A stretch of DNA of 64,000 nucleotides from Vulcanimicrobiia bacterium (lineage in GTDB: Bacteria > Vulcanimicrobiota > Vulcanimicrobiia > Vulcanimicrobiales > Vulcanimicrobiaceae), in NCBI GenBank assembly GCA_025934645.1, contig JAICWY010000004.1, positions 1 to 64,000 on the forward strand, given 5' to 3'. Made by a program: the position numbers and the translations under genes. The notes under the pieces are model-generated. The model was not told where the DNA came from. It ran no database searches and saw only the letters and a program-made list of their open reading frames with translations. Shown one piece after another: positions 1 through 9,951 of the stretch (positions within the stretch are counted from its first letter, which is position 1; each line of letters begins with the position of its first letter).

Positions 1-2
1 CG

Positions 3-374
3 AACGCGCGCGTATGCGCCGTCTTTTACTGGCCGCAGCTCGAACGGCAAGTGCGCGTCGAGGGCCGCGCGGAGCAGCTTTCCGACGAAGAATCCGATGC
101 ATACTTCGCCTCGCGTCCGCGCGGGCATCAGATCGGCGCGTGGGCCTCGGAGCAAAGCGAACCCATCGACAACCGCGATCTGCTCGAGCAGCGGGTGCGA
201 GACTACACGGATCGCTTCGAGGGCGAAGACGTTCCGCGGCCGCACTCTTGGGGCGGCTACGCGATCCGGCCCGAACGCATGGAGTTTTGGCAAGGGCGCG
301 CGAACCGGCTCCACGACCGCTTGGAGTACGAGCGCCGTGGCGGCGAGTGGGCGATGCGACGGCTCCAGCCGTGA
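3..374 (+). CDS. pdxH: Pyridoxamine 5'-phosphate oxidase, C-terminal part (cut by window start)
   Basis: PdxH oxidises pyridoxamine or pyridoxine 5'-phosphate to pyridoxal 5'-phosphate with FMN, the last step of vitamin B6 coenzyme synthesis and salvage. The reading frame is open from base 3, so the start lies outside the window and about 123 residues remain. Family signatures are in the expected order: FYWPQLERQVRVEG, a serine/aspartate-rich stretch, GAWAS, VPRPHSWGGYAI, EFWQGR, RLHDR and a terminal RRLQP. The last three belong to the substrate and FMN binding region at the C-terminus. A 73 bp gap separates it from the downstream epimerase gene. Identification is secure; completeness cannot be judged. 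Confidence 0.93.
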   Translation, partial: NARVCAVFYWPQLERQVRVEGRAEQLSDEESDAYFASRPRGHQIGAWASEQSEPIDNRDLLEQRVRDYTDRFEGEDVPRPHSWGGYAIRPERMEFWQGRANRLHDRLEYERRGGEWAMRRLQP

Positions 375-447
375 CCTCGGGCCCCGCGCCGCAGGCCCAC
401 CTGGCACTTTAGGCCCCTAGCCGCCGCCCGGTACAATCCGCCTAGAG

Positions 448-1416
448 ATGAGGACGTATCTTGTCACGGGGGCGGCCGGCTTCATCGGCTCCGCACTCGT
501 CCGGGCCCTGCTCGAGCGCGGCGATCGCGTGCGCGCCTTAGATAATTTCAAGACCGGCAAACGGGAGAACCTGGACGGTTTTTGGGATGCCATCGAGTTC
601 GAGGAGCTCGACCTGAACGATTTCGACCGTCTGGCGGCGTTCTGCCGCGGCGTCGATTGCATTCTGCACCAAGCCGCGATTCCGTCGGTGCCCAAGTCCG
701 TCGCCGATCCGCTCACCAGCCACCGCGCGAATATCGACGGGACCGTGAGCGTGCTGCTTGCCGCGAAGAGCGCGCAGGTGCCGCGCGTCGTGTATGCCGC
801 GTCGTCCTCGGCGTACGGCAATACCCCGACGCTGCCCAAGCGCGAAGACATGAAGGCGAATCCGATCTCACCCTATGCGGTGCAGAAGCTCACGGGTGAG
901 CTGTACGCCGCTTCATTCCATCGCGTGTACGGGATGGAAACGGTCTCCCTGCGCTATTTCAACGTGTTCGGCCCGCGCCAGGATGCGACCAGCCAATACT
1001 CCGGCGTGCTGGCGAAATTTATCACGCTCATGCTGCGCGGCGAAGCGCCGACGATCTTCGGCGACGGCGATCAAAGCCGCGATTACACGTACGTGGACAA
1101 TGTCGTGCAGGCGAACTTGCGCGCCGCGGGCGCGCCGGCTGAGCGCGTCGTAGGCCGCACGTTCAACGTGGCCACCGGCGTGCGCCACACGCTCAAAGAC
1201 GTGTTCGAACTCCTCAAATCCATCACCGGATTCGACGGAGAACCGAACTACGATGCCGATCGGATCGGCGACGTCAAGCATTCGCTTGCGGATATTAGCG
1301 CGGCGCGCGAGGCGTTCGCATACGATCCGCAGGTGGATTTCCGCGAAGGACTCGTGCGTACGGTGGATTGGTACCGCGGCGCGGTCGAAGCCACAAAAGT
1401 CGTCCAGGGAGTATAG
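448..1416 (+). CDS. NAD-dependent sugar-nucleotide epimerase (GalE/WbpP-like extended SDR)
   Basis: A 322-residue extended short-chain dehydrogenase likely to interconvert UDP-hexoses or UDP-N-acetylhexosamines at C4 for surface polysaccharide synthesis. The N-terminal NAD site TGAAGFIG is at about residues 7-14. SSSAYGN follows, with the catalytic Tyr143 and Lys147 in YAVQK. RYFNVFGPRQ and the later GDGDQSRDYTYVDN segment are typical of UDP-GlcNAc/UDP-GalNAc 4-epimerases such as WbpP and TviC, but UDP-glucose 4-epimerase or another UDP-sugar enzyme cannot be excluded. The next gene, carB, starts 29 bp downstream and may be co-transcribed, with no obvious functional link. Confidence 0.85.
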   Translation: MRTYLVTGAAGFIGSALVRALLERGDRVRALDNFKTGKRENLDGFWDAIEFEELDLNDFDRLAAFCRGVDCILHQAAIPSVPKSVADPLTSHRANIDGTVSVLLAAKSAQVPRVVYAASSSAYGNTPTLPKREDMKANPISPYAVQKLTGELYAASFHRVYGMETVSLRYFNVFGPRQDATSQYSGVLAKFITLMLRGEAPTIFGDGDQSRDYTYVDNVVQANLRAAGAPAERVVGRTFNVATGVRHTLKDVFELLKSITGFDGEPNYDADRIGDVKHSLADISAAREAFAYDPQVDFREGLVRTVDWYRGAVEATKVVQGV

Positions 1417-1445
1417 ACGCCGCCGCCTAACGTTGGTCGCTCAGA

Positions 1446-4400
1446 ATGCCGCAGCGCAGCGTCCTCGTTATCGGCTCCGGGCCTATCGTCATCGGCCAGG
1501 CCGCCGAATTTGATTATGCCGGCGTGCAAGCATGCCGCGCACTCCGTGAGGAAGGCCATCGCGTCATCCTCGTCAATTCCAATCCCGCGACGATCATGAC
1601 CGATCCCGAAGTGGCGGATGCGGTGTATTTAGAGCCGCTCACCGTTCCTTCGGTCGAACGGATCATCGAACGCGAGCGCCCGGATGCGCTGCTGCCGACA
1701 CTCGGGGGTCAAACCGGTCTCAACCTCGCCGTCGAACTCTTCGAAGCCGGCGTCTTGGAACGCAACGGCGTCGAACTGCTCGGCACTCCGGTAGACACGA
1801 TCAAACTCGCCGAAGACCGCGAGCGCTTCAAACACAAGATGATCGAGATCGGCGAGCCGGTTGCCTCGAGCGCCATCGTCACGAAGATCGACGAAGGTCT
1901 CGCGTTTGCAGCCGAGCACGGCTATCCGCTGGTCGTGCGCCCGGCGTACACGCTGGGCGGCACGGGCGGCGGCATCGTCTATGACGAGCACGAGCTGAGC
2001 GAAACGCTCGAATCCGGACTCGCGGCCAGCCTGATCCACCAAGTTCTGCTCGAGATCTCACTGCTCGGCTGGAAAGAGATCGAGTACGAAGTGCTGCGCG
2101 ACGGTGCGAACAACTGCATCATCGTGTGCAACATGGAAAACATCGATCCGGTCGGCGTGCACACCGGCGACTCCATCGTCGTAGCGCCGTCTCAAACGCT
2201 CTCCGATCTGGAATACCAGATGCTGCGCACGTCGAGTCTGAACGTGATCCGCGCGCTGAACGTGCAAGGCGGATGCAACATCCAGTTTGCGCTCCATCCC
2301 GAGCGCAGCGAATACTGCATCATCGAGGTCAATCCGCGCGTGTCGCGCAGTTCGGCGCTGGCGAGTAAAGCGACGGGATATCCGATCGCCAAGATTAGCA
2401 CGCGCATCGCGCTCGGACAGACGCTGGACGAGATCCCGAACCCCGTTACCGGCGTGACGAAAGCCGCGTACGAGCCGACCCTCGACTACGTCGTCGTGAA
2501 GATTCCGCGGTGGCCGTTCGACAAATTTCCACTCGCCGATACGACTCTTGGCACCCAGATGAAGTCCACCGGCGAGGCTATGGGCATCGGCCGCACATTC
2601 CAAGCCGCGCTGATGAAGGCGATCCGCGGTTTGGATCTCAAACGCGAAACGCTGACCGGCAGCGCACTTGCCGAATGGACCGGCGATCAGCTCGACGCGG
2701 TGATCGCCAAACCGAACCACGAGCGTCTCTTCGCGGTCGCAGAAGCGCTTCGCCGCGGCATCGCCGCGCATCGCGAGACGGAGGCGATCGCGCGCATCAT
2801 CGAGCTCTCCGCGATCGACAAATTCTGGCTGTACGAACTTCTCGAGCTCGTGCGCATGGAAGAGCGTCTGCGCGAGCAGCCCGGCGGGGAATGGGGCGAA
2901 CGCGCGCTCGAGGCGGGATACTCGACGCATTCCGCCGGCGTGCGCAATGCCGTCTCGTTCCGCATGGTCGATACCGCGGCCGCCGAGTTTCCGGCGAAAT
3001 CGCCGTACTATTACATCGCGCACGGCGAGAGCGACGAGATGCGTGCGCCGGCGAAAGAAGCGGTGGTGGTCGTCGGCAGCGGGCCGATCCGGATCGGCCA
3101 AGGCATCGAATTCGACTATTCGTGCGTGCACGCAGCGTGGGCGCTGCGGGAAGCGGGCTGCGCGCCCGTCGTCGTCAACAACAATCCGGAGACCGTTTCT
3201 ACCGATTTCGACGTCTCCGACGTGCTGATCTTCGAACCGCCGGGGGCAGATGAAGTCGAGGCCGCATATCGCGCGACCAACGCGCGCGGCGTCATGCTCG
3301 CGTTCGGCGGGCAAACCGCAATCAATCTTGCCGACGAACTGGCGCGCCGCGGCGTGACCATCGTCGGGAGCGATCGCCGCAGCTTGGACATGGCGGAAGA
3401 CCGCGAGAAGTTCGACGCGGCGCTGCACCGACTGGGCGTCGCCCGGCCGGAGGGTAAAGCCGCGCGCTCATTCCGCGAAGCGCGCGCGATCGCACGCGAA
3501 CTGGGCTTTCCCGTACTCGTACGTCCGTCGTACGTGCTCGGCGGCCGCGGTATGGAAGTGGTCTACAACGAGGGGCAACTCGCCTCGTACGCCGAGTCGG
3601 CGCCGCCGATTCTGCCCGATGCGCCGCTGCTGGTCGACAAGTATCTGCGCGGATTGGAAGTCGAAGTCGACGCCGCGTTCGACGGCGAGGATATTCTTAT
3701 TCCCGGCGTCTTCGAGCACATCGAACGCGCCGGCATTCATTCGGGCGATTCGATCAGCGTCTATCCCACGCAGACAGTGGCGCCCGAGATGGAGCAGCGC
3801 ATCGTCGATGTGACGACGGCGATCGCGCGAGAATTGAACATCCGCGGACTGATCAATATTCAGTTCGTCATCCACGAAGGCAAACTGTACATCATCGAGG
3901 CGAATCCGCGCGCAAGCCGCACGGTGCCCATCATTCAAAAAGCCACGGGCGTAAATCTCGTCGCTGCGGCCACGCGCATCGCGCTCGGCGAGATGCTGCG
4001 GGACATGCCGTATGGCACCGGTCTGACTCCCCGGGCACCGTTCGTCGTAGTCAAGATTCCGGTTTTTTCGTTCGCGAAGATGCGCGGAGTCGAAACCATC
4101 CTCGGACCCGAGATGAAATCCACCGGCGAAGTGCTGGGGATCGACGAACGTTTTGCGGGCGCGCTCCGTAAAGGCTTCATTGGCGCCGGCGTGCGCATGC
4201 CGGCCGAGGGCGCGCGCGTCTTGGTTTCGATCGCGGACGAAGAAAAAGAGGCTTCGATTCCCATCCTGCAGCGATACGCGTCGCTCGGGCACCGGCTCAT
4301 CGCGACGCCCGGCACGCGAGAGTATCTGCAAGCCGCCGGCATCACGTGCGAACGCGTGAACAAGATCAGCGACGGATCGCCCCACGTCCTCGATCTCATT

Positions 4401-4619
4401 CACGATCGCGGGGTAGATTTGGTTATTAACGACGCGCTCGGAGCGCGGGAACTCACCGACAATTACCGGATCCGCCGTGCGGCTGTGGAGGCGAACATCG
4501 CATGTTTGACCAGTCTCGACACGGCCCGCGCGCTGGCGGAAGCTCTGGAAAACACCGCGGGTCCGCCCCGGACTCTGCAAGAGTATCGATGCGCGCAGAC
4601 GACAAAAAGCTCTCCGTAG
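1446..4619 (+). CDS. carB: Carbamoyl-phosphate synthase large subunit
   Basis: CarB makes carbamoyl phosphate from bicarbonate, glutamine-derived ammonia and two ATP, feeding pyrimidine and arginine synthesis in the cytoplasm. At 1057 residues it has the normal length. It starts with [22 protein letters not shown], and the second synthetase half repeats this as [19 protein letters not shown] near residue 540. The paired ATP-grasp halves, an oligomerisation region between them and a C-terminal MGS-like regulatory domain from about residue 925 are all present. carA, for the glutaminase subunit, is not in this window, so the pair is split here. The end of the gene overlaps the next start by 31 bp. 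Confidence 0.98.
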   Translation: MPQRSVLVIGSGPIVIGQAAEFDYAGVQACRALREEGHRVILVNSNPATIMTDPEVADAVYLEPLTVPSVERIIERERPDALLPTLGGQTGLNLAVELFEAGVLERNGVELLGTPVDTIKLAEDRERFKHKMIEIGEPVASSAIVTKIDEGLAFAAEHGYPLVVRPAYTLGGTGGGIVYDEHELSETLESGLAASLIHQVLLEISLLGWKEIEYEVLRDGANNCIIVCNMENIDPVGVHTGDSIVVAPSQTLSDLEYQMLRTSSLNVIRALNVQGGCNIQFALHPERSEYCIIEVNPRVSRSSALASKATGYPIAKISTRIALGQTLDEIPNPVTGVTKAAYEPTLDYVVVKIPRWPFDKFPLADTTLGTQMKSTGEAMGIGRTFQAALMKAIRGLDLKRETLTGSALAEWTGDQLDAVIAKPNHERLFAVAEALRRGIAAHRETEAIARIIELSAIDKFWLYELLELVRMEERLREQPGGEWGERALEAGYSTHSAGVRNAVSFRMVDTAAAEFPAKSPYYYIAHGESDEMRAPAKEAVVVVGSGPIRIGQGIEFDYSCVHAAWALREAGCAPVVVNNNPETVSTDFDVSDVLIFEPPGADEVEAAYRATNARGVMLAFGGQTAINLADELARRGVTIVGSDRRSLDMAEDREKFDAALHRLGVARPEGKAARSFREARAIARELGFPVLVRPSYVLGGRGMEVVYNEGQLASYAESAPPILPDAPLLVDKYLRGLEVEVDAAFDGEDILIPGVFEHIERAGIHSGDSISVYPTQTVAPEMEQRIVDVTTAIARELNIRGLINIQFVIHEGKLYIIEANPRASRTVPIIQKATGVNLVAAATRIALGEMLRDMPYGTGLTPRAPFVVVKIPVFSFAKMRGVETILGPEMKSTGEVLGIDERFAGALRKGFIGAGVRMPAEGARVLVSIADEEKEASIPILQRYASLGHRLIATPGTREYLQAAGITCERVNKISDGSPHVLDLIHDRGVDLVINDALGARELTDNYRIRRAAVEANIACLTSLDTARALAEALENTAGPPRTLQEYRCAQTTKSSP

Positions 4620-5326
4620 GCGATCCGCGCGCGTTCGTGCTCGGCGGAAACGCCAGCACGCTCGCGTTCGTAACGAACCTGCGCGTCGACGGCGGCCTGG
4701 TCACCGCGCATCTCGTGCCGCTGGCGCAGACGCCGCTCGGAACGGTTGCGGGATCGGCGTGGCAGAATGCGGGCATCGCCTTCGACAATCTGCTTGACTG
4801 GCTCGATTCCACGTTTCCGGCCGAGGACGAGCGCGCGTTCGTCGCGCCGCTGCGCGACATTGAATTGCTGGCGCGAATTAACTGGCAAGTGGAACCGCCC
4901 GAGCAACTCGACGACGCAAACGTGCTCAATATCGAAGATCTGCCGGAAGAGATTGCCGACGCCCTCGCGCACCCCGCCGAGGCGCTGCTGCAGTGCGGCG
5001 CGTGCCGCCGTCTGTGCGTACGCGGCCACTTCATTTGGAAAGAGCGCGAGCTCTGCGCGTGGGATTATCACCGGCAAGTCTTCGGCAAACGCGGCCCGTG
5101 GCGCACCGGAGCATACGAAGAGCGCCATTTCGAAACGGTTCCGCATGCGGCGTACATCGCGCCGCCGCTGCTCGAAGAACCGGGCGCGGATGTCGTCATG
5201 GGGCTTTCCAACGTCGATGAGGCGGTCGCGCACGAAGCGATCAATCTGCTGCTGCGCACCGATGCATCGCGCTCGTACATGGCGGTCCGGACCCCGGACG
5301 GATACTCGGTTCTGCGCGAGCGGTGA
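4589..5326 (+). CDS. Unknown protein with a four-cysteine motif, between carB and a PBP gene
   Basis: I do not recognise this 245-residue protein. The ATG at 4589 is chosen because an earlier in-frame ATG would put most of the N-terminus inside carB and give a low-complexity stretch. The N-terminal half ([23 protein letters not shown]) looks like a small beta-rich fold. C136, C139 and C143 (CGACRRLC) followed by C156 (CAWDYH) suggest a metal site, perhaps zinc. The chain lacks a signal peptide or membrane segment and is probably cytoplasmic. It overlaps carB by 31 bp and its TGA overlaps the GTG start of the penicillin-binding protein, so translation is probably coupled on both sides. Probably lineage-specific. 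Confidence 0.75.
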   Translation: MRADDKKLSVGDPRAFVLGGNASTLAFVTNLRVDGGLVTAHLVPLAQTPLGTVAGSAWQNAGIAFDNLLDWLDSTFPAEDERAFVAPLRDIELLARINWQVEPPEQLDDANVLNIEDLPEEIADALAHPAEALLQCGACRRLCVRGHFIWKERELCAWDYHRQVFGKRGPWRTGAYEERHFETVPHAAYIAPPLLEEPGADVVMGLSNVDEAVAHEAINLLLRTDASRSYMAVRTPDGYSVLRER

Positions 5327-6726
5327 ACGGGAGAATCGTCTCAAGGCTGAGCGCGCTTTTTACGGTGCTCTTCGCCGTTCTGGCCATGCGGCAGATCTAC
5401 GTGCAAGTGATCAACGGCCCGTCGATCGCGGCGAATCCGTACAATCCGCGCCATGCGCTCCTTGCCTCGCACCGCGGACGCATCCTCGCGAGCGACGGCA
5501 CCGTGCTTGCCGAGACCGCCGGCGAAAAGCGCGTCTATCCGCTGGGCGCGTCGCTCGCGCAAACGGTCGGCTACGTTTCCGAGCGTTACGGCACGAGTGG
5601 GCTCGAAGATGCCTACGATCGCGCGCTGACGCCGCCGGACACGACCGGCGATCCGGGCGCGCAATTCGCGCAGATCGCGGAAGCAGTGCGCGGCAAGACG
5701 TCCGTCTCGCACGGCGCCGACATCGTCACCACCATCGTGCCGGCGATTCAGAAAGAGCTTTATTCGCAGCTCTCGCAGTACAATCGGGCCGCGGGGATCG
5801 TTTTGGATCCGCGAAGCGGCGCGGTTCTTGCAATTGCCAGCGTGCCCAGCTTCGATCCGAACGATCTCGCCGCAGTCTTTCCGGCGCTCGCGCACGATTC
5901 GGCAAGTCCGCTGCTCAACCGCGCGGTCAACGGTCTCTATCCGCCGGGTTCGACGTTCAAGATCTTCACCGCCGCGGCCGCGCTCGATTCGGGCGCGGTG
6001 ACGATGGACTCGACGTTTTACGATCCGGGCTACTACACCATCGGAAATTTCACCCTGCACGACGACGAGGGGGAAGCGACCGGCACGCAAGATCTCACGG
6101 GCGCGTTCGCGCTCTCCAGTAATGTGGACTTCGGCAAGATCGCGCTCAAGATGGGCACGGATGCGTTCTATCAGTACATGAGCCGGTGGGGCCTCGGGCA
6201 GTCGCTGGACTTTCAATTGCCGGCCTCGCGTGCGCGGATTCCGGCGCAAAGCGGCATCGTCCCCGGCGAGCTCGCGCAAATGGGCTTCGGACAGGGCGCG
6301 CTCCTCCTAACGCCGCTGCAAGTGGTGCTCCTCGGCGCGACCATCGCAGACGGGGGCAGCGAACCGCGTCCATTTCTGGTCCGCTCAGTCGTGCGTTCGG
6401 GCGTAACCGGAAGCTCGTATGGGGCCGCGGAGCTGGCAAGCCCCATATCGGCGGATACTGCGGCGAATGTGAAGAAGATGATGGTAGCAGTGGTGGAGCG
6501 CGGCACGGGAACGCCGGCGCGTCTGCCGGGCGTAACGGTGGCCGGGAAGACCGGAACGGCGACCAATCCGCTCGGGGCGCCGCATTCCTGGTTCGTCAGC
6601 TTCGCGCCGGCCGAAAATCCACGCGTAGCCGTGGCGGTCGTCGTGGAAAACGCGGGGTACGGCGCAGCCGTGGCCGCTCCGATCGCTCGCAATGTGTTGC
6701 AAACGGCTTTGGGTGAAACGAAGTAG
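5323..6726 (+). CDS. Class B penicillin-binding protein (peptidoglycan transpeptidase, PbpA/FtsI-like)
   Basis: A 467-residue D,D-transpeptidase that cross-links peptidoglycan stem peptides outside the inner membrane. One membrane anchor lies at about residues 8-28. The three transpeptidase motifs are intact: S210-T-F-K213 with the nucleophilic serine, S265-S-N267, and K409-T-G-T412. The chain is short and lacks a PASTA tail; the N-terminal pedestal is reduced, as in actinobacterial PbpA. It starts with GTG, overlapping the preceding stop by 3 nt. Its partner in the run is the PASTA kinase just downstream, an arrangement recalling the pbpA-pknB clusters of Actinobacteria, where the kinase controls wall growth. 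No rodA/ftsW gene is beside it. Confidence 0.93.
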   Translation: MNGRIVSRLSALFTVLFAVLAMRQIYVQVINGPSIAANPYNPRHALLASHRGRILASDGTVLAETAGEKRVYPLGASLAQTVGYVSERYGTSGLEDAYDRALTPPDTTGDPGAQFAQIAEAVRGKTSVSHGADIVTTIVPAIQKELYSQLSQYNRAAGIVLDPRSGAVLAIASVPSFDPNDLAAVFPALAHDSASPLLNRAVNGLYPPGSTFKIFTAAAALDSGAVTMDSTFYDPGYYTIGNFTLHDDEGEATGTQDLTGAFALSSNVDFGKIALKMGTDAFYQYMSRWGLGQSLDFQLPASRARIPAQSGIVPGELAQMGFGQGALLLTPLQVVLLGATIADGGSEPRPFLVRSVVRSGVTGSSYGAAELASPISADTAANVKKMMVAVVERGTGTPARLPGVTVAGKTGTATNPLGAPHSWFVSFAPAENPRVAVAVVVENAGYGAAVAAPIARNVLQTALGETK

Positions 6727-6731
6727 CGCTA

Positions 6732-8804
6732 GTGCTCGACGAGCAGCATATCTTTAACAACCGGTACCGCCTCGATACAAAACTCGGCGAGGGCGGCATG
6801 GCGACGGTATACTGCGGCACCGACACGCTGCTGCGGCGTCATGTCGCGATTAAGGTGCTGCGCGCGCAGTACGCCTCGGACGACGAATTCGTGCGCCGTT
6901 TCTATCAGGAAGCCGAATCGGCTGCGAAACTTTCGCATCCGAATATCGTCAACACGTACGACGTGGGACGCGAAGGCGACACTTATTTCATCGTAATGGA
7001 ACTTGTCGACGGACCCTCGCTCGCCGAAGTGATCGCGGGCGACGGACGTCTGCCCGAACCCGTCGCAATCGACTACGCCGCGCAGATCTGCAACGGGCTC
7101 GCGTATGCGCACCGCCAAGGGCTGCTGCATCGCGACATCAAGCCGGCGAACATTTTGCTCACCAAAGACGACGTCGTCAAACTCTCGGACTTCGGCATCG
7201 CGCGCGCCATGTCGCAGCAGACGATGGCTATGACGCGGCCCGGCCTCATCATGGGCAGCGTGTACTATCTCTCACCGGAGCAGGCGCAAGGGCTGGAATT
7301 GCACGAGACCTCGGACTTGTATAGCGTCGGCGTCGTGCTCTACCAGATGCTTACCGGCAAACTGCCGTATACGGGCGAATCGCCGGTCACCGTCGCGCTC
7401 AAACACGTCTCGGATCCCGTGCCGGCGATCGACACCGCGGAAACCGGCGTAAGCCCCGCGCTCGCGGCGATCGTCAACAAACTCCTGCAGAAGCAGCCGC
7501 AGAACCGTTTTCAATCCGCGAGCGAGGTCGCATCGGCGCTGCGCGAAGCGCGCGAACGTCCCAGCGTCGCCGCATTCGCGCAGCAGGACGACTCCGCCAC
7601 GCAGCACGCGGGCGCCGCACCGCAACCGCCGCCGCGTCCCTCCCGTCTTCCGGATCGCCGCACGATGGTTGAAGAGGAAGAAACGCGCCCGCGCTCCGTC
7701 GGCCCGTTCATTCTTTTCGGGATCATCGCGCTGGTGATCGCGGCGGCCGCCGGATATTTCGCAACGCGGCCGTCAGGCGGCGCGCGGGTCACGCTCGACA
7801 ATTATGCCGGCCTGACCGATGCGCAGGCGCAGCAAGCAATCGTGAACGCGGGCCTGCATTTCAAAGTGACGCGCGCGCCGAGCGATACCGTTGCGGCGAA
7901 TCACGTCGTGAGCCAGGATCCGGCTGCCAACTCCGCCGTGCCGCAAAACACGATCGTGCAACTCGTGATCAGCAGCGGCAAACCGGCCGTGGGGCTGCGC
8001 GACGTCACGGGCTACACGCTCGCGGACGCGCAAAAAGATCTGCAATACGAAAAATTCCAAGTGAAGATCGCGCGCCGCTTCGATCCCGCGCAAAAAGACA
8101 CCGTGATCGACGAAAAGCCGAAACCCGGAACCAAAGTACGCCAGGGAACGCCCGTGACGCTGGTCGTCTCCGATGGGCCCGCACCGATCAAGATGCCGCG
8201 CCTGCAAGGCCTCACTCTGGACAAGGCCCGCGCGATCGCCGCGCGCGACGGCTTCACGATCAACGTGAGCGAAACGTCGGTTATCAACAATATTCCGCCC
8301 AACGTCATCGCGTATCAGGACATTCCGCAAGGCACCACGATCCCGTCGGATCACTCCCAAACCGTGAACGTCGTTGTCAGCTCGGGCGGCGGCCTGGCGA
8401 ACGTTCCAAATATCGTCGGCAAAGATTACTTAACGGCGATGCAGACATTGCAGCAGGCAGGCTACGCGGTGAACACCGTCTACGCGCGCCGTCCCGCATC
8501 GGCCGATAACGGACAGATCGTCGACGAAAGTCCGCAACCGGGAGCGCCCGCCGAAAAAGGCACGAGCGTGACGATCACGCTCTCGATTCCCGGCGAGGTT
8601 CCGGACACGAACGGGATGACGCTGGACGACGCGAAGAAAGTTTTGACCGATGCCGGCTACACTCTCGGCAACGTGACGCCGACGAGCGAAGGCGCCGACG
8701 GCAAAGTCGTGCGAACGGAACCCGAAGTGGGGACCGACGCAAAACCCGGAACGCCGGTCAACATCTACGTCAACAGCGCGAGCGCGCAGCCGCCGGCCCG
8801 ATGA
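6732..8804 (+). CDS. PASTA-domain serine/threonine protein kinase (PknB-like)
   Basis: A 690-residue membrane kinase that senses peptidoglycan or lipid II fragments through outer PASTA repeats and phosphorylates cytoplasmic proteins. The kinase domain spans about residues 10-275: glycine loop GEGGMATVY, ATP lysine K41, catalytic HRD 133-135, and DFG 153-155. A proline-rich charged linker precedes one membrane helix at about 325-343. The outer part holds about five PASTA units, each with a P-x-G/L and DA-x2-L pattern, up to the C-terminus. GTG start at 6732, 5 bp after the PBP stop. Its TGA overlaps ruvC by 4 nt. A PASTA kinase with a transpeptidase is common in Gram-positives and less so in diderms. 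No phosphatase gene is adjacent. Confidence 0.95.
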   Translation: MLDEQHIFNNRYRLDTKLGEGGMATVYCGTDTLLRRHVAIKVLRAQYASDDEFVRRFYQEAESAAKLSHPNIVNTYDVGREGDTYFIVMELVDGPSLAEVIAGDGRLPEPVAIDYAAQICNGLAYAHRQGLLHRDIKPANILLTKDDVVKLSDFGIARAMSQQTMAMTRPGLIMGSVYYLSPEQAQGLELHETSDLYSVGVVLYQMLTGKLPYTGESPVTVALKHVSDPVPAIDTAETGVSPALAAIVNKLLQKQPQNRFQSASEVASALREARERPSVAAFAQQDDSATQHAGAAPQPPPRPSRLPDRRTMVEEEETRPRSVGPFILFGIIALVIAAAAGYFATRPSGGARVTLDNYAGLTDAQAQQAIVNAGLHFKVTRAPSDTVAANHVVSQDPAANSAVPQNTIVQLVISSGKPAVGLRDVTGYTLADAQKDLQYEKFQVKIARRFDPAQKDTVIDEKPKPGTKVRQGTPVTLVVSDGPAPIKMPRLQGLTLDKARAIAARDGFTINVSETSVINNIPPNVIAYQDIPQGTTIPSDHSQTVNVVVSSGGGLANVPNIVGKDYLTAMQTLQQAGYAVNTVYARRPASADNGQIVDESPQPGAPAEKGTSVTITLSIPGEVPDTNGMTLDDAKKVLTDAGYTLGNVTPTSEGADGKVVRTEPEVGTDAKPGTPVNIYVNSASAQPPAR

Positions 8805-9310
8805 CGCACCGGATTCTCGGCGTCGATCCGGGCCTGCGAATTACGGGCTACGGCGTCATCGACGTGGTCTCGGGCCGCGCGCGTTTGGTAGAGGCGGGCG
8901 TGGTGACACCGAAGATCGGCGGAACGCTCGAGCAGCGGTTGCACGAACTGCACGAGGGCATGAGCGCCGTTGTCGCGGCGACGCGTCCCGATGCGATGGT
9001 CGTGGAAGAAGTCTACACGACGTACAAAAATCCGCGAACGGCGGTGATGATGGGTCACGCGCGCGGCGTGCTCTATCTCGCCGGCGCGCAGGGCGGCGTG
9101 CCGGTGCACACGCTGGGCCATTCGCTCGTCAAGCGCGCGCTGATCGGCAGCGGCGCCGCGCGCAAGGACCAGGTCAATCAAATGGTCACGCATCTTTTGG
9201 GGTTGCGCTCGCGGCCGCATCCCAACGATGTTTCCGATGCGCTGGCATTGGCTCTGGCTTTCGCGAACATGCGCGACCACCGCAGCATCCTCGTGAGCCG
9301 CCCCGCATAA
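8801..9310 (+). CDS. ruvC: Holliday junction endonuclease RuvC
   Basis: RuvC cuts Holliday junctions symmetrically to finish homologous recombination. The 169-residue length is normal. Metal-binding acids fit the family: D9 in GVDPG, E69 in VVEEVY, and D143 and D146 in NDVSDALALAL. The ATG overlaps the kinase stop by 4 nt, and its TAA overlaps the ruvA ATG by 1 nt. This opens a complete ruvC-ruvA-ruvB run, which suggests all three are made together for junction processing. Confidence 0.97.
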   Translation: MTHRILGVDPGLRITGYGVIDVVSGRARLVEAGVVTPKIGGTLEQRLHELHEGMSAVVAATRPDAMVVEEVYTTYKNPRTAVMMGHARGVLYLAGAQGGVPVHTLGHSLVKRALIGSGAARKDQVNQMVTHLLGLRSRPHPNDVSDALALALAFANMRDHRSILVSRPA

Positions 9311-9951
9311 TGTTCTCGCGGATCCGCGGCAAACTCGCCGAACGCAATGAATCCGGCGTCGTACTCGACGTGAACGGCCTGTGTTACGATATTTTTCTTC
9401 CGCCGTGCGTGGCCGAAAAAGTGACGGCGCGCGAAGGCGACGAGATTGCACTGGAAGTGTATTCCGTGCTGAACATCGACGGGAACACCGCGCATTATAC
9501 GTTCTACGGCTTCGGCAATGCGATCGAACGCGAATTCTTCGAAGCGCTGATCAGCGTGGCAAGCATCGGTCCGCGGTCCGCCGCGCGCGCGTTCTCGCAG
9601 CCGATGTCGCGCATCGCCGGCGCCATCGACCGCGGCGACCACGGCTTTTTGAAGACGCTGCCGGGCATAGGCCAGCAGAAGGCGCGCGACATCGTCGCGA
9701 AGCTGCAGGGCAAGGTGGCCAAGTTCCTGTTGATCCGCGAAGCCGATGCATCCAACGGCGCGGTGCATCCGCAAGTGCTCGAGGGTCCCGCATTTGCGGA
9801 AGAAGCGCTCGCCGTGCTCCTGCAATTGGAATACAAACGCCCCGAAGCCGAAGAGATGATCCGCTCCACGCTCGATACGGCGCCAAGCATTAAAGACGCC
9901 GAAACGCTGCTGGCCGAGATCTACCGCCGGAAAGCGGCGGCCACCCGATGA
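9310..9951 (+). CDS. ruvA: Holliday junction DNA helicase subunit RuvA
   Basis: RuvA tetramers bind the four-way junction and load RuvB motors. The 213-residue protein begins with the OB-fold domain ([11 protein letters not shown]) and contains the helix-hairpin-helix DNA-binding regions, including [13 protein letters not shown] near residue 117. A C-terminal RuvB-contact domain follows after a linker. It is slightly longer than the usual ~200 residues. The start follows ruvC in a TAATG overlap and the end overlaps ruvB by 4 nt. Confidence 0.96.
   Translation: MFSRIRGKLAERNESGVVLDVNGLCYDIFLPPCVAEKVTAREGDEIALEVYSVLNIDGNTAHYTFYGFGNAIEREFFEALISVASIGPRSAARAFSQPMSRIAGAIDRGDHGFLKTLPGIGQQKARDIVAKLQGKVAKFLLIREADASNGAVHPQVLEGPAFAEEALAVLLQLEYKRPEAEEMIRSTLDTAPSIKDAETLLAEIYRRKAAATR

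Noticed and set aside
2058-3428. Long minus-strand reading frame opposite carB (456 codons)
   Set aside because: Arginine- and aspartate-rich shadow of a clear carB gene in a GC-rich genome; no family motif.
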